Below are positions 34,601-44,396 of a stretch of DNA of 64,000 nucleotides, one piece after another. Within the stretch, counting starts at the first letter, position 1. The number at the start of each line of letters is the position of its first letter. Source of the DNA: Roseiarcus sp050010035 (GTDB lineage Bacteria > Pseudomonadota > Alphaproteobacteria > Rhizobiales > Beijerinckiaceae); contig JBEKLU010000003.1 of assembly GCA_050010035.1 (NCBI GenBank), positions 1 to 64,000 of the forward strand. Direction: 5' to 3'. The translations under genes were made by a program, and so were the position numbers. The notes beneath the pieces are model-generated. The model saw only the letters and a program-made list of their open reading frames with translations. It had not been told where the DNA came from and made no database searches.

Positions 34601-36700
34601 GGCAGCGGCGCGCTCTATTCGGTCGCCGTCGATCCGTGGAAATGCACGGGTTGCCTCGAGTGCATCGAAGTCTGCGGACCGCATGCGCTCATCGAGCGCC
34701 AGCAGGACGCGCAATTGCTCGAGACGCTGCAGACGCGCTTCGAGTTTCTCAGCCGAACGCCCAACACGCCCGCCCGCTTCTTCGAAGAGGCGACCCAGCC
34801 CGACGGCAAGACCAAGCAGCTGATCCTCGATCGCAACGCCTATTATGCGACCACCGGCGGACACGGCGCCTGCCGCGGCTGCGGCGAGGTCACGGCGATC
34901 CGGCTCGTCACCGCGACCAACCACGCGATCCACGACAGACGGCGCAAGGTGCACCTGCGCGAGGTGGAGAGCCTGATCGCGCGGCTGAAAGCCAAGCTGC
35001 CGTCGGCGTCGAACAGCGAGCGCGATCCCAAGCGGCGCGAGCGCATGGCGCGGACCATCGCGACCCTGGAAAAGCGGCTGTACCTGCTCGAAAGCGGCCC
35101 GACGGGGAACGGGCCGGCGAGCGCCGTGATCGCCAACGCGACGGGCTGCAGCAGCGTCTACGCTTCGACGTTCCCATTCAACCCGTACCACGACCCCTGG
35201 GTCAACAGCCTGTTCCAGGACACCCCCGCGGTCGCCAAGGGCATCTTCGAGGGCCTGAGCGCAGAGGCGAGCGGCGACATTCGGGCGCTGCGGATCGCCA
35301 AGCTCGATCTCGACGACGAATACGACCCCGACGCGCACGACCGCTTCTTCAGAACGTTCGGCTGGAGCCAGTTCACGCCGGAGGAGATGAGCCTGCTGCC
35401 GACCGTGATCAGCATGGGCGGCGACGGCGCGACCTACGACATCGGCTTCGGCGCCTTGTCGCGGCTCTTGAGCACGTCGACGCCGATCAAGGTGGTGGTG
35501 CTCAACACCGGCGTCTATTCCAACACCGGCGGACAGACCTCGACCGCGAGCCTGACCGGCCAGGACTCCGACCTCAGCCGGTTCGGCGCCGCGCATGACG
35601 GCAAGCAGGAGACCCGCAAGGAGCTGGCGCTCATCGCCGCCTTCCACCCGAGCGTGTTCGTGGTCCAGACCTCGACCGCGATGCAGACGCACTTCCTGAA
35701 GAACGTCAAGGCGTACCTGAACCACAACGATTCTCCCGCGGTGCTGGACGTCTACACGCCCTGCCAAGCCGAGCACGGCATCGCCGATGCGGCGTCGAGC
35801 CGCCACGCGCGGCTGGCGGTGGAAAGCCGCACCAGCCCGCTGTTCGTCCACGATCCGCGCGGCGGCGGCGATCTGCACGCGCGGTTCTCGCTCGACGGCA
35901 ATCCGGACCCCGAAAAGGACTGGGCCACCAACACGATCGAGCACCTCGAGGGCGGCGCGACCAAGCTCATGGAGACGCCGTTGACTCCCGCCGACTTCGC
36001 GTTGACCGAAGGCCGGTTCAAGAAGCAGTTCCGCCCGCTGGCCGCCGACGCGGTCGGCGCGCCGGTGCACGAGTACGTCGAGCTGAGCAAGGCCGATCGG
36101 GCGGGCAAGACGCCGTTCGTCTGGACGACCGACCACGACAAGAAGCTGATCAAGGTGGAGGTGTCGCAGGCGATCGTCCGCCTGGTCGAGGAGCGCCGCA
36201 AGAACTGGCGAACCTTGCAGTATCTGGCCGGCCTCGACGTCGCCAAGCTCGACGCGGACCACCGCGCCGAGCTGGAGGCGCTGCAGCGCCAGTACGGGGA
36301 AGCGCTGGAGGCGCGCGAATCCTCGATCGACTCGATCGCGCGCGCGATGTCGGAGCTGGCCGCCTCGTCCAATGCGCCTGCTTCCAGCGGCGTCGCCGCC
36401 GCCTTGACGTCGGGCGGGGCCGCGCCAGCGGCCGCGGCGGCCCCGGCCGCGGCGACCGGCGGATCGGCGGTGGTGACGCTGGCGGAGGCGGACCTGGTCA
36501 AGTGCAACAACTGCAAGACCTGCTATCAGGACCTCGGCGAGCTGTTCGAAAAGGCCACGATCGTCGTCGACGGCGTCACGAAGGAAGTGGGGCGCCTCAT
36601 TCCGGGCGCGCTCGAGCGCGTCAAGATCACCCCGGAACTGAGGGCCAGGGCGGCCCGTGTCGCGGCCAACTGTGACGCGGAGATCATTCATGCGAATTGA
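31691..36700 (+). CDS. nifJ: Pyruvate:ferredoxin (flavodoxin) oxidoreductase, enlarged single-chain form
   Basis: A 1669-residue enzyme that converts pyruvate and CoA to acetyl-CoA, CO2 and reduced ferredoxin with thiamine diphosphate. Domains in order: substrate/CoA domains ('GYPITPSTE', about 35-45), the gamma-type domain ('FHSVGGYGT', about 555), two 4Fe-4S motifs (CTGCMECALVCP near 855; CTGCLECIEVC near 985), a TPP domain with 'ACRGCGE' (about 1060), 'GGDGATYDIGFG' (about 1240) and 'VYSNTGGQ'. Ordinary NifJ is about 1180 residues; this one has extra helical stretches around the iron-sulfur modules and about 250 more C-terminal residues, ending in a Pro/Ala-rich linker and a small CxxCxxC domain (about 1604) with one further Cys near the end. 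It overlaps the Nfn-type gene by 11 bases. Confidence 0.9.
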   Translation: MNILTRKEQLNTQYPGIPSVIHGNGAIAEVMAHVCGGVIGYPITPSTEISEIYEAFRSGGGCNVWDKHPFFFEPEGEHSAQSGALGAALTGGKYVSNASSSQGILYGLESHYVTVGKKIGGFVLHVAARVVSKHSLNVMAGHDDVYALLQSGYTILFGSNPQEAADLAAISYRLSALSLIPVANAMDGFATSHMLSEALMPEPELLREFLGDPAGRIKCPTVAQEMLFGAKGRVFQLLRYLARRENDLAPGDFQKVKAFLADNADAVERDSEGALIERTLAWIPDELRDQWRRQWINAYEKGTRQLVPALVDVHNPGLTGGVQNQPDFQAGSVDHRTHFVSEVPRFARQVMQEFAALTGREYGPIKTFRCEDAETVMLGLGSVTDDAEAVATYLRGQGKKVGVISIKLLQPFPEAEVVAALRGKKAVTVLERSDVTALTGMVTQALFKARENADGVRHPGIPAIETAPKITTAIFGLGAHDLQPRHLVAAFTNMEAGNVPFVYLGSQFFAKNPSPRVAALQERLKVAYPETELMALETEPNPNLLPKSAFRVRFHSVGGYGTIATGKLLTDILAGVLDLHSKASPKYGSEKSGAPTNYYITLSPETVLLTNAELEDVEIVVSPDHKVFSHSNPLRGLVEGGTFILQSQLAPLDVWRELPAQARKTIRDKKIQFLVLDGFDVAKRHAPTPELETRMMGIAFIGAVCGHVDRIVAGASHDAMLKKIRQQIAKKFGAKGGPVVEGNMAVIREGLKATQKVDYAEPEFELAEKAPARPSGRTVAISAAMCRAAAPASSAGFLDGDYYEDMMAAPFRDGSIAEAPVLPGAGLFMPAGSAAFKDKGLFRRNVPEFIADLCTGCMECALVCPDAAIPNTVHDIHDLLITAIRQLDVAEAQREALRGQVHALGDAAREIYRRQKEPRPFHEIVAAAADGLDVDNAVLRRNLGKLADALSAFPVARTRPFFDAMEKASPGSGALYSVAVDPWKCTGCLECIEVCGPHALIERQQDAQLLETLQTRFEFLSRTPNTPARFFEEATQPDGKTKQLILDRNAYYATTGGHGACRGCGEVTAIRLVTATNHAIHDRRRKVHLREVESLIARLKAKLPSASNSERDPKRRERMARTIATLEKRLYLLESGPTGNGPASAVIANATGCSSVYASTFPFNPYHDPWVNSLFQDTPAVAKGIFEGLSAEASGDIRALRIAKLDLDDEYDPDAHDRFFRTFGWSQFTPEEMSLLPTVISMGGDGATYDIGFGALSRLLSTSTPIKVVVLNTGVYSNTGGQTSTASLTGQDSDLSRFGAAHDGKQETRKELALIAAFHPSVFVVQTSTAMQTHFLKNVKAYLNHNDSPAVLDVYTPCQAEHGIADAASSRHARLAVESRTSPLFVHDPRGGGDLHARFSLDGNPDPEKDWATNTIEHLEGGATKLMETPLTPADFALTEGRFKKQFRPLAADAVGAPVHEYVELSKADRAGKTPFVWTTDHDKKLIKVEVSQAIVRLVEERRKNWRTLQYLAGLDVAKLDADHRAELEALQRQYGEALEARESSIDSIARAMSELAASSNAPASSGVAAALTSGGAAPAAAAAPAAATGGSAVVTLAEADLVKCNNCKTCYQDLGELFEKATIVVDGVTKEVGRLIPGALERVKITPELRARAARVAANCDAEIIHAN

Positions 36701-39533
36701 CGCGGCGAGCCCCGGGGGCGCCAAACGCGACGATCTCGAGCGCTATCGCCAGGCGAGTCGCGCGCTCGAGGCGACGCAGAGCGAGATCGAGCAACTCGAG
36801 CGCAGCGAGGCGTTCGAAGTCTTCCAGAAGCAGCTCGGCCTGTTGCACAAGCGGCTGCTGAACAGCCCGCAGACGCTGCGCCAGGTGTTCATCGACGACG
36901 GCACGCAGGCCATCGTCTGGGAGTTCAAGCAGGACGCGCTCAGCGGCGACTTCACCAAGACGCTGTGGAGGCTGCTGCTGCGCGACGACGACATGAGCGC
37001 CATCCTGCTGCGCTTCGTCTGGAACCTGCCGCTCAAGTTCAAGCGCAAGTTCGTCGCCGCCATCGACGCGCATCTGTCGGACCGCTACCCGATGTTCAAG
37101 GGCCTGTCGCAGGGCTGGCCGGCGCAGAACGGCATTCCGCCCTACATCCGTCCGCCCGAAGAGCGATCAAAAGACTTCGAACTCGTCAATCAGGGCTATC
37201 TCGGCTACATGAGCCTCGGCTACAGCGCCCGCGAAGTCGATCTTCTGGTGTGGCTCGAGGCGCTGCGCGACAAGCAATGCGACGACCGGCCGTGCGAAAT
37301 CGGCGTGCCGAGGCCGGGCGCCGCGGCCAAGGGCGGCTGTCCGGTCAAGATCCATATCCCGGAGATGCTGGAGCTTCTGGGGACGGGCAGGTTCAAGCAG
37401 GCGCTCGAACTGATCGAAAGCTGCAATCCGCTGCCGAACGTCACCGGCCGCGTCTGCCCGCAAGAACTTCAATGTCAGGGCGTTTGCACCCTCACCGGGA
37501 GGCCGATCGAAATCGGCCAGCTCGAATGGTTCCTGCCCGAGCGCGAGCGGCTGACCAACCCGAGGGGGCCGGCCGAGCGCTGGAAGGGCTACGCCAGCCC
37601 GTGGGCGAGCGCCGAAAAGCCGCCGATCGCGGTGATCGGCTCCGGTCCCGCCGGCCTGATCAACGCCTATCTCTTGGCGGCGGAGGGTTATCCCGTCACC
37701 ATCTTCGAGGCGTTCCACGAGCTGGGCGGCGTGCTGCGCTACGGCATTCCCGAGTTTCGGTTGCCCAATACGCTGATCGACGACGTGGTCGGCAAGATCA
37801 GGCTGCTGGGCGGCAAGTTCGTCACCAACTTCGTCGTCGGCAAGACCGCGACCCTCGAGGATCTCAAGGCCGCCGGATTCTGGAAGATCTTCGTCGGCAC
37901 CGGCGCTGGCCTGCCGCGCTTCATGAACGTGCCGGGCGAGCACCTGCTCGGCGTGATGTCGGCCAACGAGTTCCTCACCCGCGTCAACCTGATGCAGGCG
38001 CGTATCGAGGATTACGAAACGCCGTTGCCGGAAATCGCCGGCAAGCAGGTCATCGTCATCGGCGGCGGCAACACCGCGATGGATGCGGCGCGCACCGCCA
38101 GACGGCTGGGCGGGAACGTCGCCATCGTCTATCGCCGCACCAAGGCCGAAATGCCGGCGCGCGTCGAGGAACTGCACCACGCGCTGGAGGAGGGCATCGA
38201 GCTCAAGGTGCTGCGCTCGCCCCGCGAGTTCGTCAGCGAGAAATCGCATTCGGTCTGCCACACCATCCTCGACGTCATGGAGCTCGGCCCGCCCGACGCC
38301 TCGCGCCGGCGCGCGCCGGTCGTCACCGGCAAGACCGAGACGATGCCGGTCGACCTGGTGGTCATGGCGCTCGGCAATGCGTCGAACCCGATCATCAAGG
38401 ACTCCGAGCCGAACCTCCAGACCACCAAATGGGGGACGATCAGCGTCGGCGGCGGCTCGCAGAAGACCTCGCTCGACGGCGTCTATTCGGGCGGCGACGC
38501 CACGCGCGGCGGCTCGACCGCCATCAACGCGGCCGGCGACGGACAGGCGGCGGCGCGCGAGATCGTCGGCGACATTCCGTTCTCCACCGGAGAAATCAAG
38601 GAACTCGTCGAGCGCGCCGCGCGCTACACGAATCTCGGCCAGGCGCCCCAGACCATCCTCAAGAGAACGGAACTGGCCGGCGGCATCGTCGAGATCACCG
38701 TGAATTCGCCGCTGATCGCAAGGGCCGCGCAGGCCGGGCAATTCGTGCGCGCGCTGCCGACGCCGAAGGGCGAGTTCATTCCGCTGACGCTCGCCGATTG
38801 GGACGCCAAGGCGGGAACGATCGACCTCGTCATCCAGGCGATGGGCGCCAGCACCATCGGCATCAACAAGATGGCGGTCGGCGAAGCGTTCGCCGGGATT
38901 GCCGGCCCGCTCGGCCAGCCGAGCAAGTTGCATCGCTACGGGGCCGACCGGACGGTCGTGTTCACCGCCGGCGGCGTCGGCCTGCCGCCGGTCTACCCGA
39001 TCATGCGCGCGCACCTGCGGATCGGCAACCACGTCACGCTGATCGCCGGCTTCCGCACCGCGAGCCTGTTGTTCTGGACCGGCGAGGGCGAGCGCGTCGA
39101 CCGGCTGCAGAAGGAATTTCCGACGCTGCTCGACGTGATCTACGCCAGCAACGACGGCACCTTCGGCGTCAAAGGCTTCGTCACCGGCCCGTTGGAAGAC
39201 CTGTTGAAGCGCAACGCGGCCGGCCAAGGCCGCGCAATCGCCGAGGTGGTCACGATCGGCCCGCCGTTGATGATGCGCGCGGTCAGCGACCTCACCAGGC
39301 CCTACGGGGCGCCGACGGTGGCCAGCCTGAACTCGATCATGGTCGACGCCACCGGCATGTGCGGCGCCTGCATGGTGCCGGTGACGATCGACGGCAATAT
39401 GGTGCGCAAGCACGCCTGCATCGACGGGCCGGAGATCGACGCCCACATCATCGACTGGGACAAGTTCCTGCCGCGCTTCGGCCAGTTCAAGGCGCAGGAG
39501 CAGCACAGCCGGGAGCGGCACGGCCTCGCCTGA
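36690..39533 (+). CDS. Fused NfnB-NfnA-type ferredoxin:NAD(P) transhydrogenase
   Basis: A 947-residue flavoprotein. Residues 1 to about 190 are a helical domain I do not recognise. About 200-630 is a GltD/NfnB-like module with the Cys set 'CPQELQCQGVC', an FAD site 'VIGSGPAG' (about 315) and an NADP site 'VIGGGNTAMDAA' (about 455). About 645-940 is an NfnA/ferredoxin-NADP-reductase-like module with 'GQFVRALP' and a 2Fe-2S site of the Nfn kind: Asp-x4-Cys-x2-Cys and a later Cys ('DATGMCGAC' ... 'KHACIDGP'). Nfn is normally two proteins that couple NADH, NADPH and ferredoxin by electron bifurcation. Overlap with the PFOR gene argues that it exchanges electrons with the ferredoxin PFOR reduces. 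Confidence 0.85.
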   Translation: MRIDAASPGGAKRDDLERYRQASRALEATQSEIEQLERSEAFEVFQKQLGLLHKRLLNSPQTLRQVFIDDGTQAIVWEFKQDALSGDFTKTLWRLLLRDDDMSAILLRFVWNLPLKFKRKFVAAIDAHLSDRYPMFKGLSQGWPAQNGIPPYIRPPEERSKDFELVNQGYLGYMSLGYSAREVDLLVWLEALRDKQCDDRPCEIGVPRPGAAAKGGCPVKIHIPEMLELLGTGRFKQALELIESCNPLPNVTGRVCPQELQCQGVCTLTGRPIEIGQLEWFLPERERLTNPRGPAERWKGYASPWASAEKPPIAVIGSGPAGLINAYLLAAEGYPVTIFEAFHELGGVLRYGIPEFRLPNTLIDDVVGKIRLLGGKFVTNFVVGKTATLEDLKAAGFWKIFVGTGAGLPRFMNVPGEHLLGVMSANEFLTRVNLMQARIEDYETPLPEIAGKQVIVIGGGNTAMDAARTARRLGGNVAIVYRRTKAEMPARVEELHHALEEGIELKVLRSPREFVSEKSHSVCHTILDVMELGPPDASRRRAPVVTGKTETMPVDLVVMALGNASNPIIKDSEPNLQTTKWGTISVGGGSQKTSLDGVYSGGDATRGGSTAINAAGDGQAAAREIVGDIPFSTGEIKELVERAARYTNLGQAPQTILKRTELAGGIVEITVNSPLIARAAQAGQFVRALPTPKGEFIPLTLADWDAKAGTIDLVIQAMGASTIGINKMAVGEAFAGIAGPLGQPSKLHRYGADRTVVFTAGGVGLPPVYPIMRAHLRIGNHVTLIAGFRTASLLFWTGEGERVDRLQKEFPTLLDVIYASNDGTFGVKGFVTGPLEDLLKRNAAGQGRAIAEVVTIGPPLMMRAVSDLTRPYGAPTVASLNSIMVDATGMCGACMVPVTIDGNMVRKHACIDGPEIDAHIIDWDKFLPRFGQFKAQEQHSRERHGLA

Positions 39534-39648
39534 GGCCGCCGATTGGATCGACGCATGTCGTAACGCCGCGCGGCGCCCCTTCTCCCCGCTTGCAGGAAGA
39601 AGGAGGCTCGCCGCTCGACCGAATAGCAAAACGCTCTAGCCTGATAGG

Positions 39649-39671
39649 TTGGAGACGATCTCGTTCTCCAA
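39649..39671. promoter_or_regulatory. Short inverted repeat before a small ORF
   Basis: TTGGAGA and TCTCCAA form a perfect 7-bp stem around nine bases, ending 18 bp before ATG 39690. It could be an operator or leader hairpin. A partial copy of the CCCCTTCTCC intergenic repeat (39574-39592) lies just upstream. Confidence 0.3.
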
Positions 39672-39689
39672 TACTTGCGGGAGGCGACG

Positions 39690-39929
39690 ATGGCGACCCT
39701 ACCGGCGGACGAGGACTACGCGAAGGCCGTTCTGACGATCTTCCGCGACAAGAACGTCCGGGCGGGCCAAAGCTTGCGGGCCAGTCATGTCAGCGTCGAG
39801 TTTCTCGCCCGGAACATGGGCCGGGCCGCCGATTACGAGGCGGCGCTGAGGTATTCCATGGATCGGGGATGGCTGACGCTCGAGCTCGACAGGATCCGGC
39901 TGACGAAACCCGGTTTCGCCGAACTGTAG
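39690..39929 (+). CDS. Small conserved-looking hypothetical protein
   Basis: A 79-residue protein, MATLPADEDY..., preceded by GGGAGG at a good distance. Its helix-rich middle and the ending 'WLTLELDRIRLTKPGFAEL' read like a compact winged-helix or MarR-type end fragment, but I cannot name a family. It stands alone between the Nfn gene and a transporter gene. Confidence 0.55.
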   Translation: MATLPADEDYAKAVLTIFRDKNVRAGQSLRASHVSVEFLARNMGRAADYEAALRYSMDRGWLTLELDRIRLTKPGFAEL

Positions 39930-40029
39930 AGGGGGGCGGGTCGGGCCGGACCCCTCGCCGCCCGCATTGACTTGCGCGGGCGGGTTGGCTCCCTTGCGAC
40001 ATCGATTCGGGCGGCGGGGAGAATTCCAA

Positions 40030-41022
40030 GTGACGTGGTTGCGCTCCCTGTCGGCGCTCAGGCCCGACAATTTCACGCTGGCGATCGTCGCCGCCGTGGG
40101 TTTCGCGAGCCTCTTGCCGGCGCGCGGCGGCGCGGCCGACGTCGTCCACGTCGCGACGATCCTGGCGATCGCGCTGCTTTTCTTCCTGCACGGCGCGCGG
40201 CTGTCGAGAGAGGCGGTGCTGTCCGGCGCGCTGCATTGGCGGCTTCACCTCGTCGTGCTGTGCGCGACCTTCGCGCTGTTTCCGCTGCTCGGCCTGGCGT
40301 TGCGCCACGCGCTCGCGTCGTGGCTGCCCGACTCCCTGCTGGTCGGCCTGATGTTCCTTTGCCTGTTGCCCTCGACCGTGCAGTCGTCGATCGCCTTCAC
40401 CTCGATCGCGCGCGGCAACGTGGCCGCCGCGGTGTGCAGCGCTTCGCTGTCCAATCTGGTCGGCATTTTCCTGACGCCGGCCCTGGTCGCATTGCTGATG
40501 AACCTGAAGGGCGGCGTGTCGCTCGGCGAGGTCGGCACCATCGTCCTGCAATTGCTGCTGCCGTTCCTCGCCGGCCATTTCCTGCGCCCATGGATCGGCG
40601 CCTTCGTCGCGCGCCATCGCGCCGCGGTCGGCTTCGTCGATCGCGGATCGATCCTGCTGATCGTTTATCTCGCCTTCAGCGAGGCGGTCGCCAACGGCAT
40701 CTGGAACGTCGTCGGCGTCGGCGACGTCGTCAAGCTCATCCTCGTCTGCGCGCTGCTGCTGGCGGTCGTGCTCGCTGCGACGACGCTGGCGGCGCGCCGG
40801 CTCGGCTTCGCGCGCGCCGACGAGATCGTCATCGTCTTCTGCGGCTCGAAGAAGAGCCTCGCCAGCGGCGTGCCGATGGCCGGCGTGCTGTTTCCGCTCG
40901 CCCAGGTCGGCGTGGCGGTGCTGCCGCTCATGCTGTTCCACCAGATCCAGTTGCTGGCCTGCGCGGCGTTGGCGCGACGCTACGCCAGCGCGAAGCCGGC
41001 CCCGGCGCGCCTTGGCGGTTGA
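40030..41022 (+). CDS. SBF-like (bile acid:sodium symporter fold) membrane transporter
   Basis: A 330-residue integral membrane protein with about ten hydrophobic segments. 'FFLHGARLSREAV', 'LLPSTVQSSIAFT' and 'VFCGSKKSLASGVPMA' are the marks of the prokaryotic SBF-like group (PF13593), which includes sodium-coupled organic anion carriers. Start is GTG 40030 after GGGGAGA. It stands 116 bases before the first PLP-enzyme gene and may import its substrate; this is inference. Confidence 0.85.
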   Translation: MTWLRSLSALRPDNFTLAIVAAVGFASLLPARGGAADVVHVATILAIALLFFLHGARLSREAVLSGALHWRLHLVVLCATFALFPLLGLALRHALASWLPDSLLVGLMFLCLLPSTVQSSIAFTSIARGNVAAAVCSASLSNLVGIFLTPALVALLMNLKGGVSLGEVGTIVLQLLLPFLAGHFLRPWIGAFVARHRAAVGFVDRGSILLIVYLAFSEAVANGIWNVVGVGDVVKLILVCALLLAVVLAATTLAARRLGFARADEIVIVFCGSKKSLASGVPMAGVLFPLAQVGVAVLPLMLFHQIQLLACAALARRYASAKPAPARLGG

Positions 41023-41138
41023 CCCGCCTCCAAAAACCTTGGCTTCTCGCTCGGGCGCGGCTTAAAGAGGCCGCGCGCGAAGCGGGGCGGCCCGTCCGCG
41101 GGCTCGCGCGGCGACAATAGGCACGAAGAGGACGAACG

Positions 41139-42637
<1,499 letters not shown>

Positions 42638-42641
<4 letters not shown>

Positions 42642-43951
42642 CCGAGGCCGACGCTTCGCCGTTTTTCGTCTGTCACGGCTGCGGCGCAAGAGTGGACATG
42701 GCGCGCCGCCTGCCGTTCGCCTGCCCCAACGCGTCAGCGGCGCAAGACGACGCCGATCATGTGCTGGTCGCCGCCGCGGACGGGCAGGGTCTGAGCGTGG
42801 GGCGCGAAGCCAACCCGTTCCTGCGCTACCGCCAGTGGCTGACGCCGTACCGGCTCGCCCGCGCGGCGGGTCTTGGCGACGACGCCTGGGCCGAGCTCGT
42901 CGGCGAACTCGACGCCGCGCTGCTGGCGGTCGACCGGCGCGGCTTCCGCCTCACCCCGATGACCCGCCAGCCGGCGCTTGCCGAGGCGCTCGGCCTCGAC
43001 CACGACCTCTGGGTCAAGGACGAGACCGGCAATGTCTCCGGCTCGCACAAGGGCCGCCACCTGATGGGCGTGATGCTGTATTTGCGCGTGCTGGAGCGCG
43101 CCCGCCTGCCGGCCGGTGAAGGGTTGCGGGCGCGTCGCCTGGCGATCGCCTCCTGCGGCAACGCGGCGCTCGCGGCGGCGACGATCGCCCGCGCCGCCGA
43201 CTGGCCGCTCGACGTCTTCATTCCCGCCCACGCCGAGAGCCAAGTCGTGCGGCGCCTCGGCAAGCTCGGCGCCGCCATTAGCGTCAGTGAGCGCCGCGCG
43301 GGCGAAGCCGGCGACCCCTGCGTGCGCGATTTCCGCCGCGCGGTCGCCTCCGGCGCCATTCCGTTCGGCGTGCAGGGGCCCGACAACGGCCTCGCCGTCG
43401 AAGGCGCCCGCACCCTCGCCTTCGAGATGGCCGAACAGCTCGGCGCCGAGGGCGCCGCGGTCGACGCGATGTTCGTGCAGGTGGGTGGCGGGGCGCTGGC
43501 CAGCGCGCTGGCGCAGGGCTTCGCCATGGCGGTCGCGGCGGGCCTGCACCGACGCCGGCCGCGGCTCGTCGCCGTACAGACGGCGGGCTGCGCCCCGCTG
43601 GCGCGCGCCTGGCGACGCCTCGCCGGCGTCGGCCTCGACGCGGCGGCGCAGCGCCGCTCTTCGTTCATGTGGCCGTGGGAGAGCGTCCCGTCGAGCCTCG
43701 CCCACGGCATTCTCGACGACGAGACCTACGATTGGTGGGAAGTCGCCAAGGCTATGCGCGAGACGGACGGCGACGCGGTGGTGGCGGACGAGGACGCGGT
43801 CGGCCGCGCGCATCGCCTCGCCCGCGCCCATACCGGCATCGCCGTCTCGGCCACCGGGGCGGCTGGGCTCGCCGGGGCGCTGAGCGCGGCCAAGCCGGAA
43901 GAATCGCTGGCCGTCGTGTTTTCCGGCGTCGAGCGCCAGGCGGGCGGGTGA
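42638..43951 (+). CDS. Threonine synthase-like PLP enzyme with N-terminal zinc ribbon
   Basis: A 437-residue fold-type II PLP enzyme. A short Cys motif (CHGCG ... ACPN, residues 12-30) opens the chain, as in some threonine synthases. 'VKDETGNVSGSHKGRHL' carries the PLP Lys (SHKGR), 'ASCGNAALAAA' the substrate loop, and 'VQVGGGALASAL' the phosphate loop. True threonine synthase would not be expected here; with the coupled 41139 gene it probably forms a two-enzyme lyase or deaminase step. Confidence 0.8.
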
Positions 43952-43969
43952 AACGCGCCGCTCGTGCGA

Positions 43970-44206
43970 TCAGGCCGACAGGTCGGGCGAGACGGTCGGC
44001 GCCTCGGACGGCGCCAGCGGCACGCAACAGCCCAGCACGGGGCAAAGCGAGACGCATTGCGGCTCGTCATGGAATCCTTTGCATTCCGTGCACTTGTCCG
44101 GGTCGATCACGTAGACGACGCTGCCCATCGAGATCGCCTCGTTCGGACAGTCCAATTCGCAGGCGCCGCAACTGGTGCACAGGTCGGCGATGATCTGATA
44201 CGCCAT
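43970..44206 (-). CDS. 2[4Fe-4S] ferredoxin
   Basis: A 78-residue ferredoxin of the FdxN/chromatium type: first cluster 'CTSCGACELDCP', second 'CTECKGFHDEPQCVSLCP' with the eight-residue insertion between the second and third Cys that marks the Allochromatium group. The low-potential carrier could serve YgfK (45832), XdhD or the PFOR nearby. ATG 44206 follows GGAGAGG. It is the only minus-strand gene among its neighbours. Confidence 0.93.
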   Translation of the reverse strand: MAYQIIADLCTSCGACELDCPNEAISMGSVVYVIDPDKCTECKGFHDEPQCVSLCPVLGCCVPLAPSEAPTVSPDLSA

Positions 44207-44396
44207 GGTCTCCTCTCCAACTCCAAAATGTCGCCGATCAAGCACGCCGTCGAGCGTCTTTCCAGCACAATCGTCGCGACTTGGCCAGGGCGGGCGCGAG
44301 GGCCGCAAGGGCTTGCGCGCCGCCTTCGAGACGGGCGCGATAGGCTCTTGCGCGAAGCCGGCATAAGCATTTCATGAGCCGGCGAGGAGAAACGCG

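Noticed and set aside
32870..36724. 1284-codon open frame on the minus strand
   Set aside because: It is the complement of the PFOR gene, has no recognisable motif, and consists of the low-complexity composition expected of a shadow frame.
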